From: Ignavibacteria bacterium UBA6688 | GTDB taxonomy: Bacteria > Bacteroidota > Ignavibacteria > UBA10030 | Assembly (NCBI GenBank): GCA_002454845.1 | Contig: DKJQ01000169.1 | Span: forward strand, 1 to 15,605 | Direction of reading: 5' to 3' | Length of the DNA: 15,605 bases | Part shown: one piece after another, positions 6,844-14,548 of the stretch | Layout of the letters: the number at the start of each line of letters is the position of its first letter | How positions within the stretch are numbered: position 1 is the first letter of the stretch | Program-made: the position numbers and the translations under genes | The notes under the pieces: generated by a model | Told to the model about the DNA's origin: nothing | The model's database searches: none | What the model saw: only the letters and a program-made list of their open reading frames with translations

Positions 6844-8400
6844 ATGAAACTCTTCTACAGCCTTGTCATTCTGTGTCTGCTGATTGCTTCTGTTGCGCCG
6901 GTGATGGCGCAGGCGACGGGAGACTACCGGAGCACAGGTTCGGGCAACTGGGCCACGGCAGCGACGTGGCAACGATGGAACGGTACGAACTGGGCTGCGG
7001 CCGCCACAGCCCCGACCGGTTCGGAGGTTATTACAATTCAAAGTACAGATTCGGTTTTTGTCAACGTCGCCGTTTCGATTTCCGATACGTTAAAGAACCA
7101 GGGGATCATTGGCGGTGGCGAGAGCCTGACGATTGCCGATGGTGGGGTATTTCAGCATGATCAAAATTCGGGATCGCTTCCGTTGGCCACATGGAGCGCG
7201 GGTTCGACCCTGTACATGACGGGTACTACCAGTACTGCCCCAGCTAACGGAAATCAGAGCTTCCATCATGTTACCTTCAATACGCCCAATCTGGGATCAA
7301 ATCGGGACATGAGTTGGAACAATATCACAATTGGCGGCAATATCAGGGTGATTAAATCAGGAACGGGGCGTTGGCAAATGACCTCACCCGCCGCTGGGGA
7401 CACAGCGAGGATTACAATTATGGGTGATGTCATTGTCGAGGGGGGTAATTTTTCGTCAAACGGATCGAGCAATCCGGCACATATTGTCATAGATCACTAC
7501 GGTAACATTGTTGTCACAGGAGGCAATTTCTCCGTCAGCCGCGGTTCCCAGGGAAGCGGCTCCGGATCTACCCGATGGTACATTCATAGCGGGAGTTTCT
7601 CCATCACGGACGCGGCCTCACAAAATTCCAACGCTGCGAATGCCTGGTTTGTTTTTGACAAGACCGGGACACAGACGCTGACGATTGGTGCCGGAGATAC
7701 ACTTGCTGCTCTCCCCATTGTGGTAGCTTCCGGGGCGGAACTCGACCTTGGGTCGAGCGTGGTCTTGGGGAGCGGCAGGTTTATGGTGAATGCTGGAGCC
7801 ACACTTGCAACCGCTAATGCGGGCGGTATTGCCGGAGCGCTTGCAGGGAATGGTACGAAGACCCTCGATTCGGGTGCAAATTATACTTTCAACGGTTCCG
7901 AGGCCCAGGTGACCAGTACAAGCTTGCCGGACACAGTGAATACCATGGTGATCAACAACGCCGCAGGTGTCACCTTGTCGCAGGCGACGGTGATCAATGG
8001 AGTGCTGAGGCTCGTTGCGGGTGTGTTCGACAATACGATTCCCTTTACGCTGGGTCCCGGCGGGTCGATTTCCAATGAAGGAGGGAGTCTGAAAAACCCC
8101 GCTACCTCCATCAACGGACCGGGGGATGTTGTTCCGCAGTCGTTCTTTGTGAATCAGAATTTCCCGAATCCATTTAATCCCTCCACCACGATCCTCTACG
8201 GATTACCGTCGGAGGAGCATGTGGCAGTGAAAGTGTACTCGATGCTCGGCCAGGAGGTTGCCACCCTCTTTGAAGGACGACAGGCTGCGGGGACCTACCA
8301 GATGCAGTTTAACGCTTCGCAACTCCCCTCCGGTGCCTACATCTACAGAGTCCAGGCTGGCAGCAGCACGGTGGTGAAACAGATGATGTTGCTGAAGTAA
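6844..8400 (+). CDS. Secreted beta-rich surface protein with canonical T9SS type A sorting domain
   Basis: This 518-residue protein begins with a signal peptide (cleavage after VMA, about residue 22) followed by GDYRSTGSGNWATAATWQRW, an opening I associate with secreted Bacteroidota proteins. The middle is Gly-, Ser-, Thr- and Asn-rich with repeating short strands (ITIGGNIRVI, IVVTGGNFSV), consistent with a beta-helix or stacked-strand fold. No catalytic motif is visible. From about residue 436 it carries NQNFPNPFNPSTTILYGLP, then VKVYSMLGQEVATLFEG and a final KQMMLLK, a textbook T9SS type A sorting domain, so the protein is likely anchored on the cell surface. It has its own strong ribosome-binding site and stands between the outer-membrane module and the pectin operon. 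A polysaccharide-binding or adhesive role is plausible but is inference from location and fold. Confidence 0.85.
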   Translation: MKLFYSLVILCLLIASVAPVMAQATGDYRSTGSGNWATAATWQRWNGTNWAAAATAPTGSEVITIQSTDSVFVNVAVSISDTLKNQGIIGGGESLTIADGGVFQHDQNSGSLPLATWSAGSTLYMTGTTSTAPANGNQSFHHVTFNTPNLGSNRDMSWNNITIGGNIRVIKSGTGRWQMTSPAAGDTARITIMGDVIVEGGNFSSNGSSNPAHIVIDHYGNIVVTGGNFSVSRGSQGSGSGSTRWYIHSGSFSITDAASQNSNAANAWFVFDKTGTQTLTIGAGDTLAALPIVVASGAELDLGSSVVLGSGRFMVNAGATLATANAGGIAGALAGNGTKTLDSGANYTFNGSEAQVTSTSLPDTVNTMVINNAAGVTLSQATVINGVLRLVAGVFDNTIPFTLGPGGSISNEGGSLKNPATSINGPGDVVPQSFFVNQNFPNPFNPSTTILYGLPSEEHVAVKVYSMLGQEVATLFEGRQAAGTYQMQFNASQLPSGAYIYRVQAGSSTVVKQMMLLK

Positions 8401-8411
8401 TGCTTTCTTCA

Positions 8412-8425
8412 ATGTTTACGAACAT
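8412..8425. promoter_or_regulatory. Weak candidate LacI-type operator
   Basis: ATGTTTACGAACAT is a near-palindrome (outer five bases of each half match) about 77 bases ahead of the GH105 start in the operon that encodes a LacI-family regulator. LacI-family sites are usually palindromes with a central CG; here the symmetry fails at the centre, so support is thin. No second copy was found upstream of 6844 or 14549. Confidence 0.15.
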
Positions 8426-8455
8426 CGGCGCAGAGACCAACGCGGTCCTGCGCCG
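8426..8455 (+). terminator. Strong GC-rich hairpin between surface-protein gene and GH105 operon
   Basis: CGGCGCAG (8426-8433) pairs perfectly with CTGCGCCG (8448-8455), and the stem continues inside with GACC (8435-8438) and GGTC (8444-8447), leaving one bulged A and a 5-base loop. It begins 26 bases after the preceding stop codon. Only a short TTT follows (8459-8461), so it is not a classic intrinsic terminator. It may be an mRNA-end stabiliser for the upstream gene or an attenuating structure. Confidence 0.5.
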
Positions 8456-8501
8456 GCGTTTGGGTCGAATTTCAAAGCAGTCCTGAGTGGAAGAAAACAC
8501 G

Positions 8502-9707
8502 ATGATGAGGCGACAATTTCTGATCATTCCTTGTGTCCTCCTCGCGTTGTCCTGCGCGACGGAAGAACATCCCAAGGAGGAAAAACCCTGGTCCGTCCGT
8601 ATCGCCAATAGCTTCCTCGCGGCACATCCCGATTCGATCGTCTATGCCACCGAGGCGAAATCGAGGAAATGGAACTACGAGCAAGGGGTCATGATGGAGG
8701 CGTTCTACAGGATGTGGGAACATACACGGGACAGCCAGTATGTCCATTACGTCAGGAAGAACCTGGACTATTACATCCAGGACGATGGAAAGATCCTGAC
8801 CTATAACCTGACGGATTTCAATATCGATAACATCGCGCCCGGTAAGGCAGCGCTGAGACTGTTCAACATCACGTGCGCTGAGAAGTACTGGTGGGCCGCG
8901 GATACGCTTCGGCGCCAGCTCGAAAATCATCCCCGGACAAAGAGCAACGGGTTCTGGCACAAGAAGATCTATCCTTCCCAGATATGGCTGGACGGAATCT
9001 ACATGGCTCAACCATTCTACGCGCTCTATGCAGCGACGATGGATGAGCCGAAAGCCTTTGACGACATTGCCCGGCAGATCACCTTCCTTGAGCGGCAAGT
9101 CCGCGACCCGGGTACGGGATTGCTCTATCACGGATGGGATGAGAGCAGGCAGCAGAAGTGGGCGGATCCCAGGACAGGTCGTTCCCCCAACTTCTGGGGG
9201 AGGGCGATGGGGTGGTACGCCATGGGGATCGTCGATGTACTCGATTTCTTCCCGCAGGATCACCCTCAGCGCGATTCCCTGATCGCCGTCCTGGGCCGCC
9301 TCGCCGAGGCTGTCGTAAAGTATCAGGACGCGGAATCAGGGCTCTGGTATCAGATAGTGGATCTTGCCGGTCGCGAAGGAAATTACCTCGAGGCATCCGC
9401 GTCCGCAATGTTTTCCTATACACTGGCCAAGGGCGTGAGAATGGGATACCTCGATGCGAAGTTCCTCCCCCTCGCACGAAAGGCATTCGACGGTTTGCTG
9501 AGGGAACTGGTGACGGTCGACGAGAAAGGTGCCGTGAGCCTCCACGATGTGGTTTCGGTGGGCGGACTGGGGGGCAACCCGTACCGCGACGGCAGTTTCG
9601 AGTACTATATCAGTGAGCCGAAGAGGACAAACGATTTCAAAGGGTACGGTCCGATGCTCCTTGCCGCGATCGAACTCGAACAACAGACCCCCGGCGAAAA
9701 CCCATGA
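8502..9707 (+). CDS. GH105 unsaturated rhamnogalacturonyl/glucuronyl hydrolase, lipoprotein
   Basis: The product (401 residues) belongs to glycoside hydrolase family 105 (YteR/YesR type), which removes the 4,5-unsaturated uronic acid left at the non-reducing end of oligosaccharides by pectin lyases, using a hydration mechanism. The key stretch SQIWLDGIYMAQPF carries the catalytic aspartate, here D164; further family features are YHGWDES (H210, W212, D213) and WGRAMGWYAMG. Length is normal for the family. The N-terminus MMRRQFLIIPCVLLALSC looks like a lipoprotein signal with cysteine at residue 18, so the enzyme is probably membrane-tethered in the periplasm. I chose ATG 8502 (ATG 8505 is equally possible) over the in-frame GTG at 8487 because it fits the lipoprotein signal. 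The stop overlaps the start of the lacI-type gene (ATGA, 9704-9707). The context with a pectin methylesterase supports a galacturonate-containing substrate. Confidence 0.93.
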   Translation: MMRRQFLIIPCVLLALSCATEEHPKEEKPWSVRIANSFLAAHPDSIVYATEAKSRKWNYEQGVMMEAFYRMWEHTRDSQYVHYVRKNLDYYIQDDGKILTYNLTDFNIDNIAPGKAALRLFNITCAEKYWWAADTLRRQLENHPRTKSNGFWHKKIYPSQIWLDGIYMAQPFYALYAATMDEPKAFDDIARQITFLERQVRDPGTGLLYHGWDESRQQKWADPRTGRSPNFWGRAMGWYAMGIVDVLDFFPQDHPQRDSLIAVLGRLAEAVVKYQDAESGLWYQIVDLAGREGNYLEASASAMFSYTLAKGVRMGYLDAKFLPLARKAFDGLLRELVTVDEKGAVSLHDVVSVGGLGGNPYRDGSFEYYISEPKRTNDFKGYGPMLLAAIELEQQTPGENP

Positions 9708-10783
9708 GCCAGAAACAGAAAACGCACCCCCGGGGCTTTCAGATTACGCTGGAAGATATCGCAAACAGGCTGGGTGTTTCCAAGGTGACGGTTTCGAAGG
9801 CCTTGCGCGGGCACCCGGACATCTCCGCCGGAATGGTCAAGAAGATCAAAACGGTGGCCCTCGAGCTGGGGTATTACCCCAACTTCATGGCGCGGAATCT
9901 CTCCTCCCAGAAATCCAACACGATCGGGGTCATCGTTCCGAAGATAGCCCATCATTTCTTCGCGTCGGTGATTGAGGGGATTTATGATGCAGCGTTCCAG
10001 CGCAACTACGAAATCATCCTGACCGTTTCACAGGAAAATGCCGAACGGGAATTGCAGCATGTGAACTCGCTCCTTTCGATGAGGGTGGACGGACTCATCC
10101 TTTCCCTGTCACAACAGACTAAGGATTACTCGGTGTTTCACACGATCAGGGACAAGGGAATCCCGCTCACGTTCATGGACCGGGTTCCCAAGCTCGACGG
10201 TTTCAACACTGTCGTTGCCGACGACAGGGCGGGCGCGTTCGCGGCCGTCGAGCATGCGATCAATATCGGATACCGCGAGATCGCGCATCTTGGCGGGTAC
10301 CTGCATACGAATATCGGCAATGAGCGATCCCGTGGATTTTTGGATGCGATGAAGCAATACGGCGTGCAGGTAAACCCGGATTGGGTGGTCCGCGGTGGCT
10401 TCGACGAGACCGACGGATACAAGGGCTTTATGAAGCTTCACGAAACCGGCCGGCTCCCGGAATTGGTGTTCGCCGTTACGTTCCCGGTCGCACTCGGGGT
10501 CTACCGCGCTATGAAAGAATTGGGATTGAAAATCCCGAAGGATGTGGACCTGATTTGCTTCGGGAATAGCGGTCTCAACCAGTTTCTCGATCCCCCGATG
10601 AGCTACATCGATCAGCCGACGTACGAACTGGGTCAGAAAGCATTTGAGTTGACGCTGGAAAACCTCCAGCGCAGGGATCAGTTCGTTCCCCAGCACATCA
10701 AACTCCCGACACGCCTGGTGCTCTGCGAGACGTGCACGAAGAAAACCGCAGGGCAGAAAAAAGTGCGGGCTCTTCAGAGATGA
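9704..10783 (+). CDS. LacI-family transcriptional regulator
   Basis: This 359-residue protein has the standard LacI layout. A helix-turn-helix lies at about residues 15-36 (ITLEDIANRLGVSKVTVSKAL), followed by the region leading to the hinge (YYPNFMARNLSS). The sugar-binding periplasmic-protein-like domain starts at NTIGVIVPKIAHHFFASVI and runs to the end. Length fits the family, with an extra basic tail (TKKTAGQKKVRALQR). It is embedded in the operon and overlaps both neighbours by 4 bases (ATGA at 9704 and 10780), so it is co-expressed with the genes it probably controls, implying autoregulation. The effector is unknown; an intermediate of pectin breakdown is the natural guess. No convincing operator was identified; the best but weak candidate is at 8412-8425. 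Confidence 0.95.
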   Translation: MSQKQKTHPRGFQITLEDIANRLGVSKVTVSKALRGHPDISAGMVKKIKTVALELGYYPNFMARNLSSQKSNTIGVIVPKIAHHFFASVIEGIYDAAFQRNYEIILTVSQENAERELQHVNSLLSMRVDGLILSLSQQTKDYSVFHTIRDKGIPLTFMDRVPKLDGFNTVVADDRAGAFAAVEHAINIGYREIAHLGGYLHTNIGNERSRGFLDAMKQYGVQVNPDWVVRGGFDETDGYKGFMKLHETGRLPELVFAVTFPVALGVYRAMKELGLKIPKDVDLICFGNSGLNQFLDPPMSYIDQPTYELGQKAFELTLENLQRRDQFVPQHIKLPTRLVLCETCTKKTAGQKKVRALQR

Positions 10784-12102
10784 AGCTCTGTTCTCTTGCG
10801 CTCTGTTGTTTCATGATCTCTTTCGCCGTGGCCGGCGAACGAGGCATCCTGATTGTCGACGGAACCGGAAAAGGGCAATTCCGGACTATCCAGGAGGCGA
10901 TCCATTCGGTCCCGCCGGACAACAGAGAGAACAGGATTATTCTTATTCGAAACGGCGTCTACCGGGAGAAATTGTTTATTACAACGAGCCATATTTCCCT
11001 TGTCGGAGAAGACCGGGATAGTACGCGGATCGTTTACGCGGAACTTCGCTCGAACTGGACTGGCGCACGCGATAATCGCCCGGATGGGACGCAGGTCGAT
11101 TTGGATTGGGGGGCCGGTGTGATCAATATCGGCAACGGTGTCTCGGACGTGATCCTGGCAAACTTGACCGTGCACAATAACTATGGGAGCCTGCACGGCG
11201 ATCGCAGTCATCAGTTTGCCATTCGGGGGTTCCGCGCTACCCGCATCGCCATTCTCTATTGCAACGTTATCGCCGATGGCGGGGACACGGTCAGTCTCTG
11301 GGACAGCGATTCCGGGATGTATTACCACACCAAGTCATATTTTGAAGGATGGGTCGACTACGTGTGCCCGCGCGGGTGGTGTTACATTACCGACAGCCGG
11401 TTCTTCGGCCATAACACTCCAAGCGCCAGCCTCTGGCACGACGGCAGCAAGGAGAAGGATCAGAAATTTGTCATCCGCAACTCACGAATCGATGGCGTCC
11501 AGGGATTTCCCCTCGGCAGGCATCACAAGGATGGGCAGTTCTATCTCCTCGATTGCACGTTCTCCGGGAACATGGCGGACCGACCGATCTATTATCCCAG
11601 GACATCACCGAACGCCATCCCCTGGAAATGGGGGGAGCGTCACTATTATTTCAACTGCACCCGGGAGGGAGGAACCTACGGCTGGCTTGGAGATAATCTC
11701 CACGAATCGGACCAGGCTCCGGCTCCGAGAGACGTCACGGCTGCCTGGACGTTTGCAGGGAGATGGGATCCGGAGGCCACGCTTCCCGCAGTGCTTCCCT
11801 TTGCAAGCATCCCCCAACCACGGAACCAGGAATATGATGTTCCCGTCTCCGGAACAACCCTGAAGTGGATTCCCGGTCGGGATGCTGTGTCCCACGTCGT
11901 GTACTTCGGAGAGACCGACCCGCCCTCTTCGAAAGGGAAGCAGCAGGAGGCGGGTTATACGGCCGGCCCTCTGAAACCCTCCACGCGGTACTTTTGGAAG
12001 GTAGATGTCGTGACTCAGGAAGGAACGATACCGGGAGAGGTCTGGCAATTCAGCTCCACGGGGAACGCCCCCATCGGGAGTAAGAAAGAGAAAGGGTTAT
12101 GA
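10780..12102 (+). CDS. Pectin methylesterase (carbohydrate esterase family 8) with C-terminal Fn3-like domain
   Basis: This 440-residue protein has a signal peptide (MKLCSLALCCFMISFAVAG) and then a CE8 right-handed beta-helix domain to about residue 345. It hydrolyses methyl esters of homogalacturonan. Family landmarks visible are GVYREK (residues 59-64, the GxYxE motif), HQFAIRG in place of QAVALR, GGDTVSLW with D169 as the likely general acid, EGWVDYVCPRG with D193 as the likely nucleophile (plant enzymes have DFIFG), and PLGRHH with R247 (LGRPW in plants). The catalytic set therefore appears intact. The C-terminal ~75 residues (TTLKWIPGRDAVSHVVYFGE ... YFWKVDVV) look like an Fn3-type domain often attached to secreted polysaccharide enzymes. 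There is no T9SS tail, so a periplasmic location is likely. ATG 10780 was chosen since it starts the signal peptide and overlaps the lacI-type stop; the frame is open further upstream, inside that gene. Confidence 0.92.
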   Translation: MKLCSLALCCFMISFAVAGERGILIVDGTGKGQFRTIQEAIHSVPPDNRENRIILIRNGVYREKLFITTSHISLVGEDRDSTRIVYAELRSNWTGARDNRPDGTQVDLDWGAGVINIGNGVSDVILANLTVHNNYGSLHGDRSHQFAIRGFRATRIAILYCNVIADGGDTVSLWDSDSGMYYHTKSYFEGWVDYVCPRGWCYITDSRFFGHNTPSASLWHDGSKEKDQKFVIRNSRIDGVQGFPLGRHHKDGQFYLLDCTFSGNMADRPIYYPRTSPNAIPWKWGERHYYFNCTREGGTYGWLGDNLHESDQAPAPRDVTAAWTFAGRWDPEATLPAVLPFASIPQPRNQEYDVPVSGTTLKWIPGRDAVSHVVYFGETDPPSSKGKQQEAGYTAGPLKPSTRYFWKVDVVTQEGTIPGEVWQFSSTGNAPIGSKKEKGL

Positions 12103-13232
12103 GCGATCAGGAGAACCTTTCCGGATCGACGGTTTCTGAACAACCTGCATCGGACTGCTCGAGAGAGACAAAAAGAAAACGTGTCCTTGCATTTCTTCAG
12201 GATCACATGCTGGACGGCATGCTGTTGACGCTACAGAGAAATTTTGCCTGGTACACTGACGGCGGTCGCAGCTACGTGAATATCGGCACGGAGGAGAGCA
12301 TCGCGGATCTTCTCATCACGCCGTCAGGAGACCATCTCTTTTCGAATTCCACGGAAAGCATCCGGTTGGCGACCGAAGAGATCCCCTGGAAAATTGACCA
12401 TGCTCATCTCAGCCCCTGGTGGGAGGAGGGAGCCAGAACAAGGAACAATGGCTCACAGTTCGGAAACCGCATAGGGTCGGATGCGGGACCGCTCCGTCGT
12501 GAGTTCTCCCGGCTTCGTTACTCCCTGCTGCCGAACGAAGTGGACCGGTACCGGAAGCTGGGGAAGGATACCGCTGAGGTGTTTTGGGATCTTGCCCGGT
12601 TTCTCCGGACCGGCATGACGGAACGTGATCTTGCCGCCGAGCTTTCGGCCGGGCTCTTCCGCAAGGGAATGTTCCCTCTCGTCATGCTCGTCGCCTTCGA
12701 TGAGCGTGCTTTCTCCTATCGTCACCCCCTTCCGACGGATAACAAGCTCAAAAACCTCGCCCTGGTCAGTGTCTGTGCAAGGCGATATGGACTTATTGCG
12801 TCGGTCTCCAGGGCCTTCTCTCTCGGCCGGGTATCCAACGATCTCCTGAAGAGACACCGTGCTGTTGCAACTCTCGATGGATGGTTAATCGGGGAAACGA
12901 CTCCCGGGCGTCGGATTCCCGACCTGTTTGAAGGGCTCAAGGAACAGTATGCTGAGGTTGGATTCGCCAACGAATGGCAATTGCATCACCAGGGGGGAGC
13001 GACCGGCTACGCCACCCGGGACTATCGGGCCACGTCCACAAGCGATGAGGTGGTGCAGGATAACCAGGCTTTTGCATGGAATCCGAGCATCACCGGGGCC
13101 AAGTCGGAAGACACCATACTTGCTGCGCCCGGCGGGATCGAAATTCTTAGCGCCGATCCCCGATGGCCCAACATTGAAGTAGAAGTGAAGGGCGCGAAAG
13201 TCTTGCGCCCGGATATCTTTGTTCTTGATTAA
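12099..13232 (+). CDS. M24 (creatinase/Xaa-Pro peptidase)-fold protein with degenerate metal site
   Basis: The 377-residue product aligns by eye with the M24 'pita-bread' family: an N-terminal creatinase-like domain (MLDGMLLTLQRNFAWYTDGG) and a C-terminal domain from about residue 140. M24 metallopeptidases bind two metals through Asp, Asp, His, Glu, Glu. Here the first two positions are Ser (S224 in LALVSVC and S235 in IASVSRAF, with the usual 11-residue spacing). The His position is Gly (G300 in HHQGGATGY), the first Glu is Asn (N328 in AFAWNPS), and only the last Glu remains (E337 in GAKSEDT). Metal-dependent peptidase activity is therefore unlikely. No signal peptide is visible, so it is probably cytoplasmic. 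It overlaps the methylesterase stop by 4 bases and lies 15 bases before the DUF4861 gene, so it belongs to the pectin operon. It may be a metal-free enzyme, as creatinase is, or a binding protein; the function is unknown. Confidence 0.85.
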   Translation: MSDQENLSGSTVSEQPASDCSRETKRKRVLAFLQDHMLDGMLLTLQRNFAWYTDGGRSYVNIGTEESIADLLITPSGDHLFSNSTESIRLATEEIPWKIDHAHLSPWWEEGARTRNNGSQFGNRIGSDAGPLRREFSRLRYSLLPNEVDRYRKLGKDTAEVFWDLARFLRTGMTERDLAAELSAGLFRKGMFPLVMLVAFDERAFSYRHPLPTDNKLKNLALVSVCARRYGLIASVSRAFSLGRVSNDLLKRHRAVATLDGWLIGETTPGRRIPDLFEGLKEQYAEVGFANEWQLHHQGGATGYATRDYRATSTSDEVVQDNQAFAWNPSITGAKSEDTILAAPGGIEILSADPRWPNIEVEVKGAKVLRPDIFVLD

Positions 13233-13247
13233 TCAGGGAGTAGTCCC

Positions 13248-14447
13248 ATGGTTTGTCGATATCTTGGTTGTCTCGTTGCAGGATCGATTTGTTTCTCAAT
13301 CCTTTCCGCTCAGGAACTTCGCTTCTCCGTCGAGAATCCGTCGTCGGTGGCGCGTCCGCAGGAGCCGGTGGTCGTTTCATGGTCGGGGGTGATGGACAGG
13401 ATCCCCGGTGCCACGAGCGCGAATGTGCAACTTTCGGATGAACGGGGGAAAAGCATCCCCTTCCAGGTTGACGACCTGGATTTCGATAGAGCGCCTGATG
13501 AACTGACCTTTGTCTCGGATTTTTCTCCCGGCGAGCATCGGACTTTCACCCTGCGGTCGCATCGCGGCGGGGAACAAACCGGTGCCGATTCCTCCCATAC
13601 CGATGCAGGTAACTGGAAGAAGATTGGGGACGTTTATCAATCGATCGACGATGACGATGGACCGGGATTGAAAAGAGCTCAATCCGGATACCGCTTCGAC
13701 GGCGTTGGCTGGGAGTCGGAACTTGTCGGATACAGGATCTACCTTGATGAACGAAACGCCGTCGATATCCAGGGGAAACGGAAACCGGGGCTTTACTGGA
13801 ATTTTATCGGCTCCACGGGGGTGGACTACCAACAGGATGCCGATTGGGGCATGGATGTGCTTCACGTCGGTCCTGCCCTCGGGGTCGGGGGCATCGGATT
13901 CTGGGCGGGAGATTCCGTCCTGAAACCGGAAAGCGTTGATCGTCGCCGATGCCGGATCGTTTCCCGCGGACCTGTCCGCGCCGCCGTCCGGATCGATTAT
14001 ACAGGATGGGGTATCGGGACGGAAAAAGTAAATATCACATCGATGTTTTTCATCTATGCCGGCGATCGTGTGACCGAACACCGGGTGATTCTCAGCCAAT
14101 CCTCATCACCCAGGACGCTGGTCACCGGAATCGTCAAGCATCCGTCAGCGGAAGCCGTCTGGAACGGGGGGGAAGCATGGCTCTCGACACTGGGGGTCCA
14201 ATCGCGGGGCAACGACGACCTCTTGATGGCGCTCCATTTCGAGAAATCCTCTGTTGTGCGACCAACGGAAGACGCGTTCGGCCACCTGGTTCTGCTGAAC
14301 GTGGAGCCGCAGAAACCATTGAGCTTCCTGATCTCCTCTGTCTGGAAGGGGGAAACCGGCGCTATGTGGTCGGGGGATCGGATCGCGTCCTTTCTCCGTC
14401 AAGTGGGATTGCGGCTGAACGAGCCACTGAGAGTGGAGTTCAAGTAA
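13248..14447 (+). CDS. DUF4861 family secreted protein
   Basis: This 399-residue protein has a signal peptide ending LSAQ near residue 22. An N-terminal beta-sandwich-like region (VENPSSVARPQEPVVVSW, SIPFQVDDLD) precedes the characteristic part of the DUF4861 family: RFDGVGWESELVGYRIYLDERNAVDIQG, then DYQQDADWGMDVLHVGPALGVGGIGFW, and FIYAGDRVTEHRVILS. The assignment rests on my recognition of these stretches. The family is common in Bacteroidota polysaccharide-use loci and I know of no firmly established activity for it. The fold resembles those of large beta-sandwich carbohydrate enzymes, and conserved Trp, Asp and Arg residues in these motifs would suit a sugar-binding or catalytic surface. 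The ribosome-binding site AGGGAG (13235-13240) lies 7 bases before the ATG. With GH105 and a pectin methylesterase in the same operon, a role on pectin-derived material in the periplasm is the likely inference. Confidence 0.78.
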   Translation: MVCRYLGCLVAGSICFSILSAQELRFSVENPSSVARPQEPVVVSWSGVMDRIPGATSANVQLSDERGKSIPFQVDDLDFDRAPDELTFVSDFSPGEHRTFTLRSHRGGEQTGADSSHTDAGNWKKIGDVYQSIDDDDGPGLKRAQSGYRFDGVGWESELVGYRIYLDERNAVDIQGKRKPGLYWNFIGSTGVDYQQDADWGMDVLHVGPALGVGGIGFWAGDSVLKPESVDRRRCRIVSRGPVRAAVRIDYTGWGIGTEKVNITSMFFIYAGDRVTEHRVILSQSSSPRTLVTGIVKHPSAEAVWNGGEAWLSTLGVQSRGNDDLLMALHFEKSSVVRPTEDAFGHLVLLNVEPQKPLSFLISSVWKGETGAMWSGDRIASFLRQVGLRLNEPLRVEFK

Positions 14448-14483
14448 TCCTCGTGGCAGATCGGGAATCGAGAGTACCAATCA

Positions 14484-14520
14484 CAGGTTGTTGTCTCATC
14501 GCGTTAGAACACAGCAACTG
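14484..14520 (+). promoter_or_regulatory. Leader hairpin upstream of the isomerase gene
   Basis: CAG-(G)-TTGTTGT (14484-14494) can pair with ACAGCAACTG (14511-14520) through ten base pairs with one bulge and one G-U pair, around a 16-base loop. It sits in the 101-base gap before the isomerase and ends about 8 bases before that gene's AAGGAAAGGA ribosome-binding site. It may affect translation or separate the transcripts; the evidence is the fold only. Confidence 0.25.
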
Positions 14521-14548
14521 AGAAGCCTTAAGGAAAGGAACACATCAC

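Noticed and set aside
8472..9263. 263-residue open frame on the - strand
   Set aside because: It is antisense to GH105, whose catalytic motifs are unambiguous; no protein family features are seen in the antisense frame.
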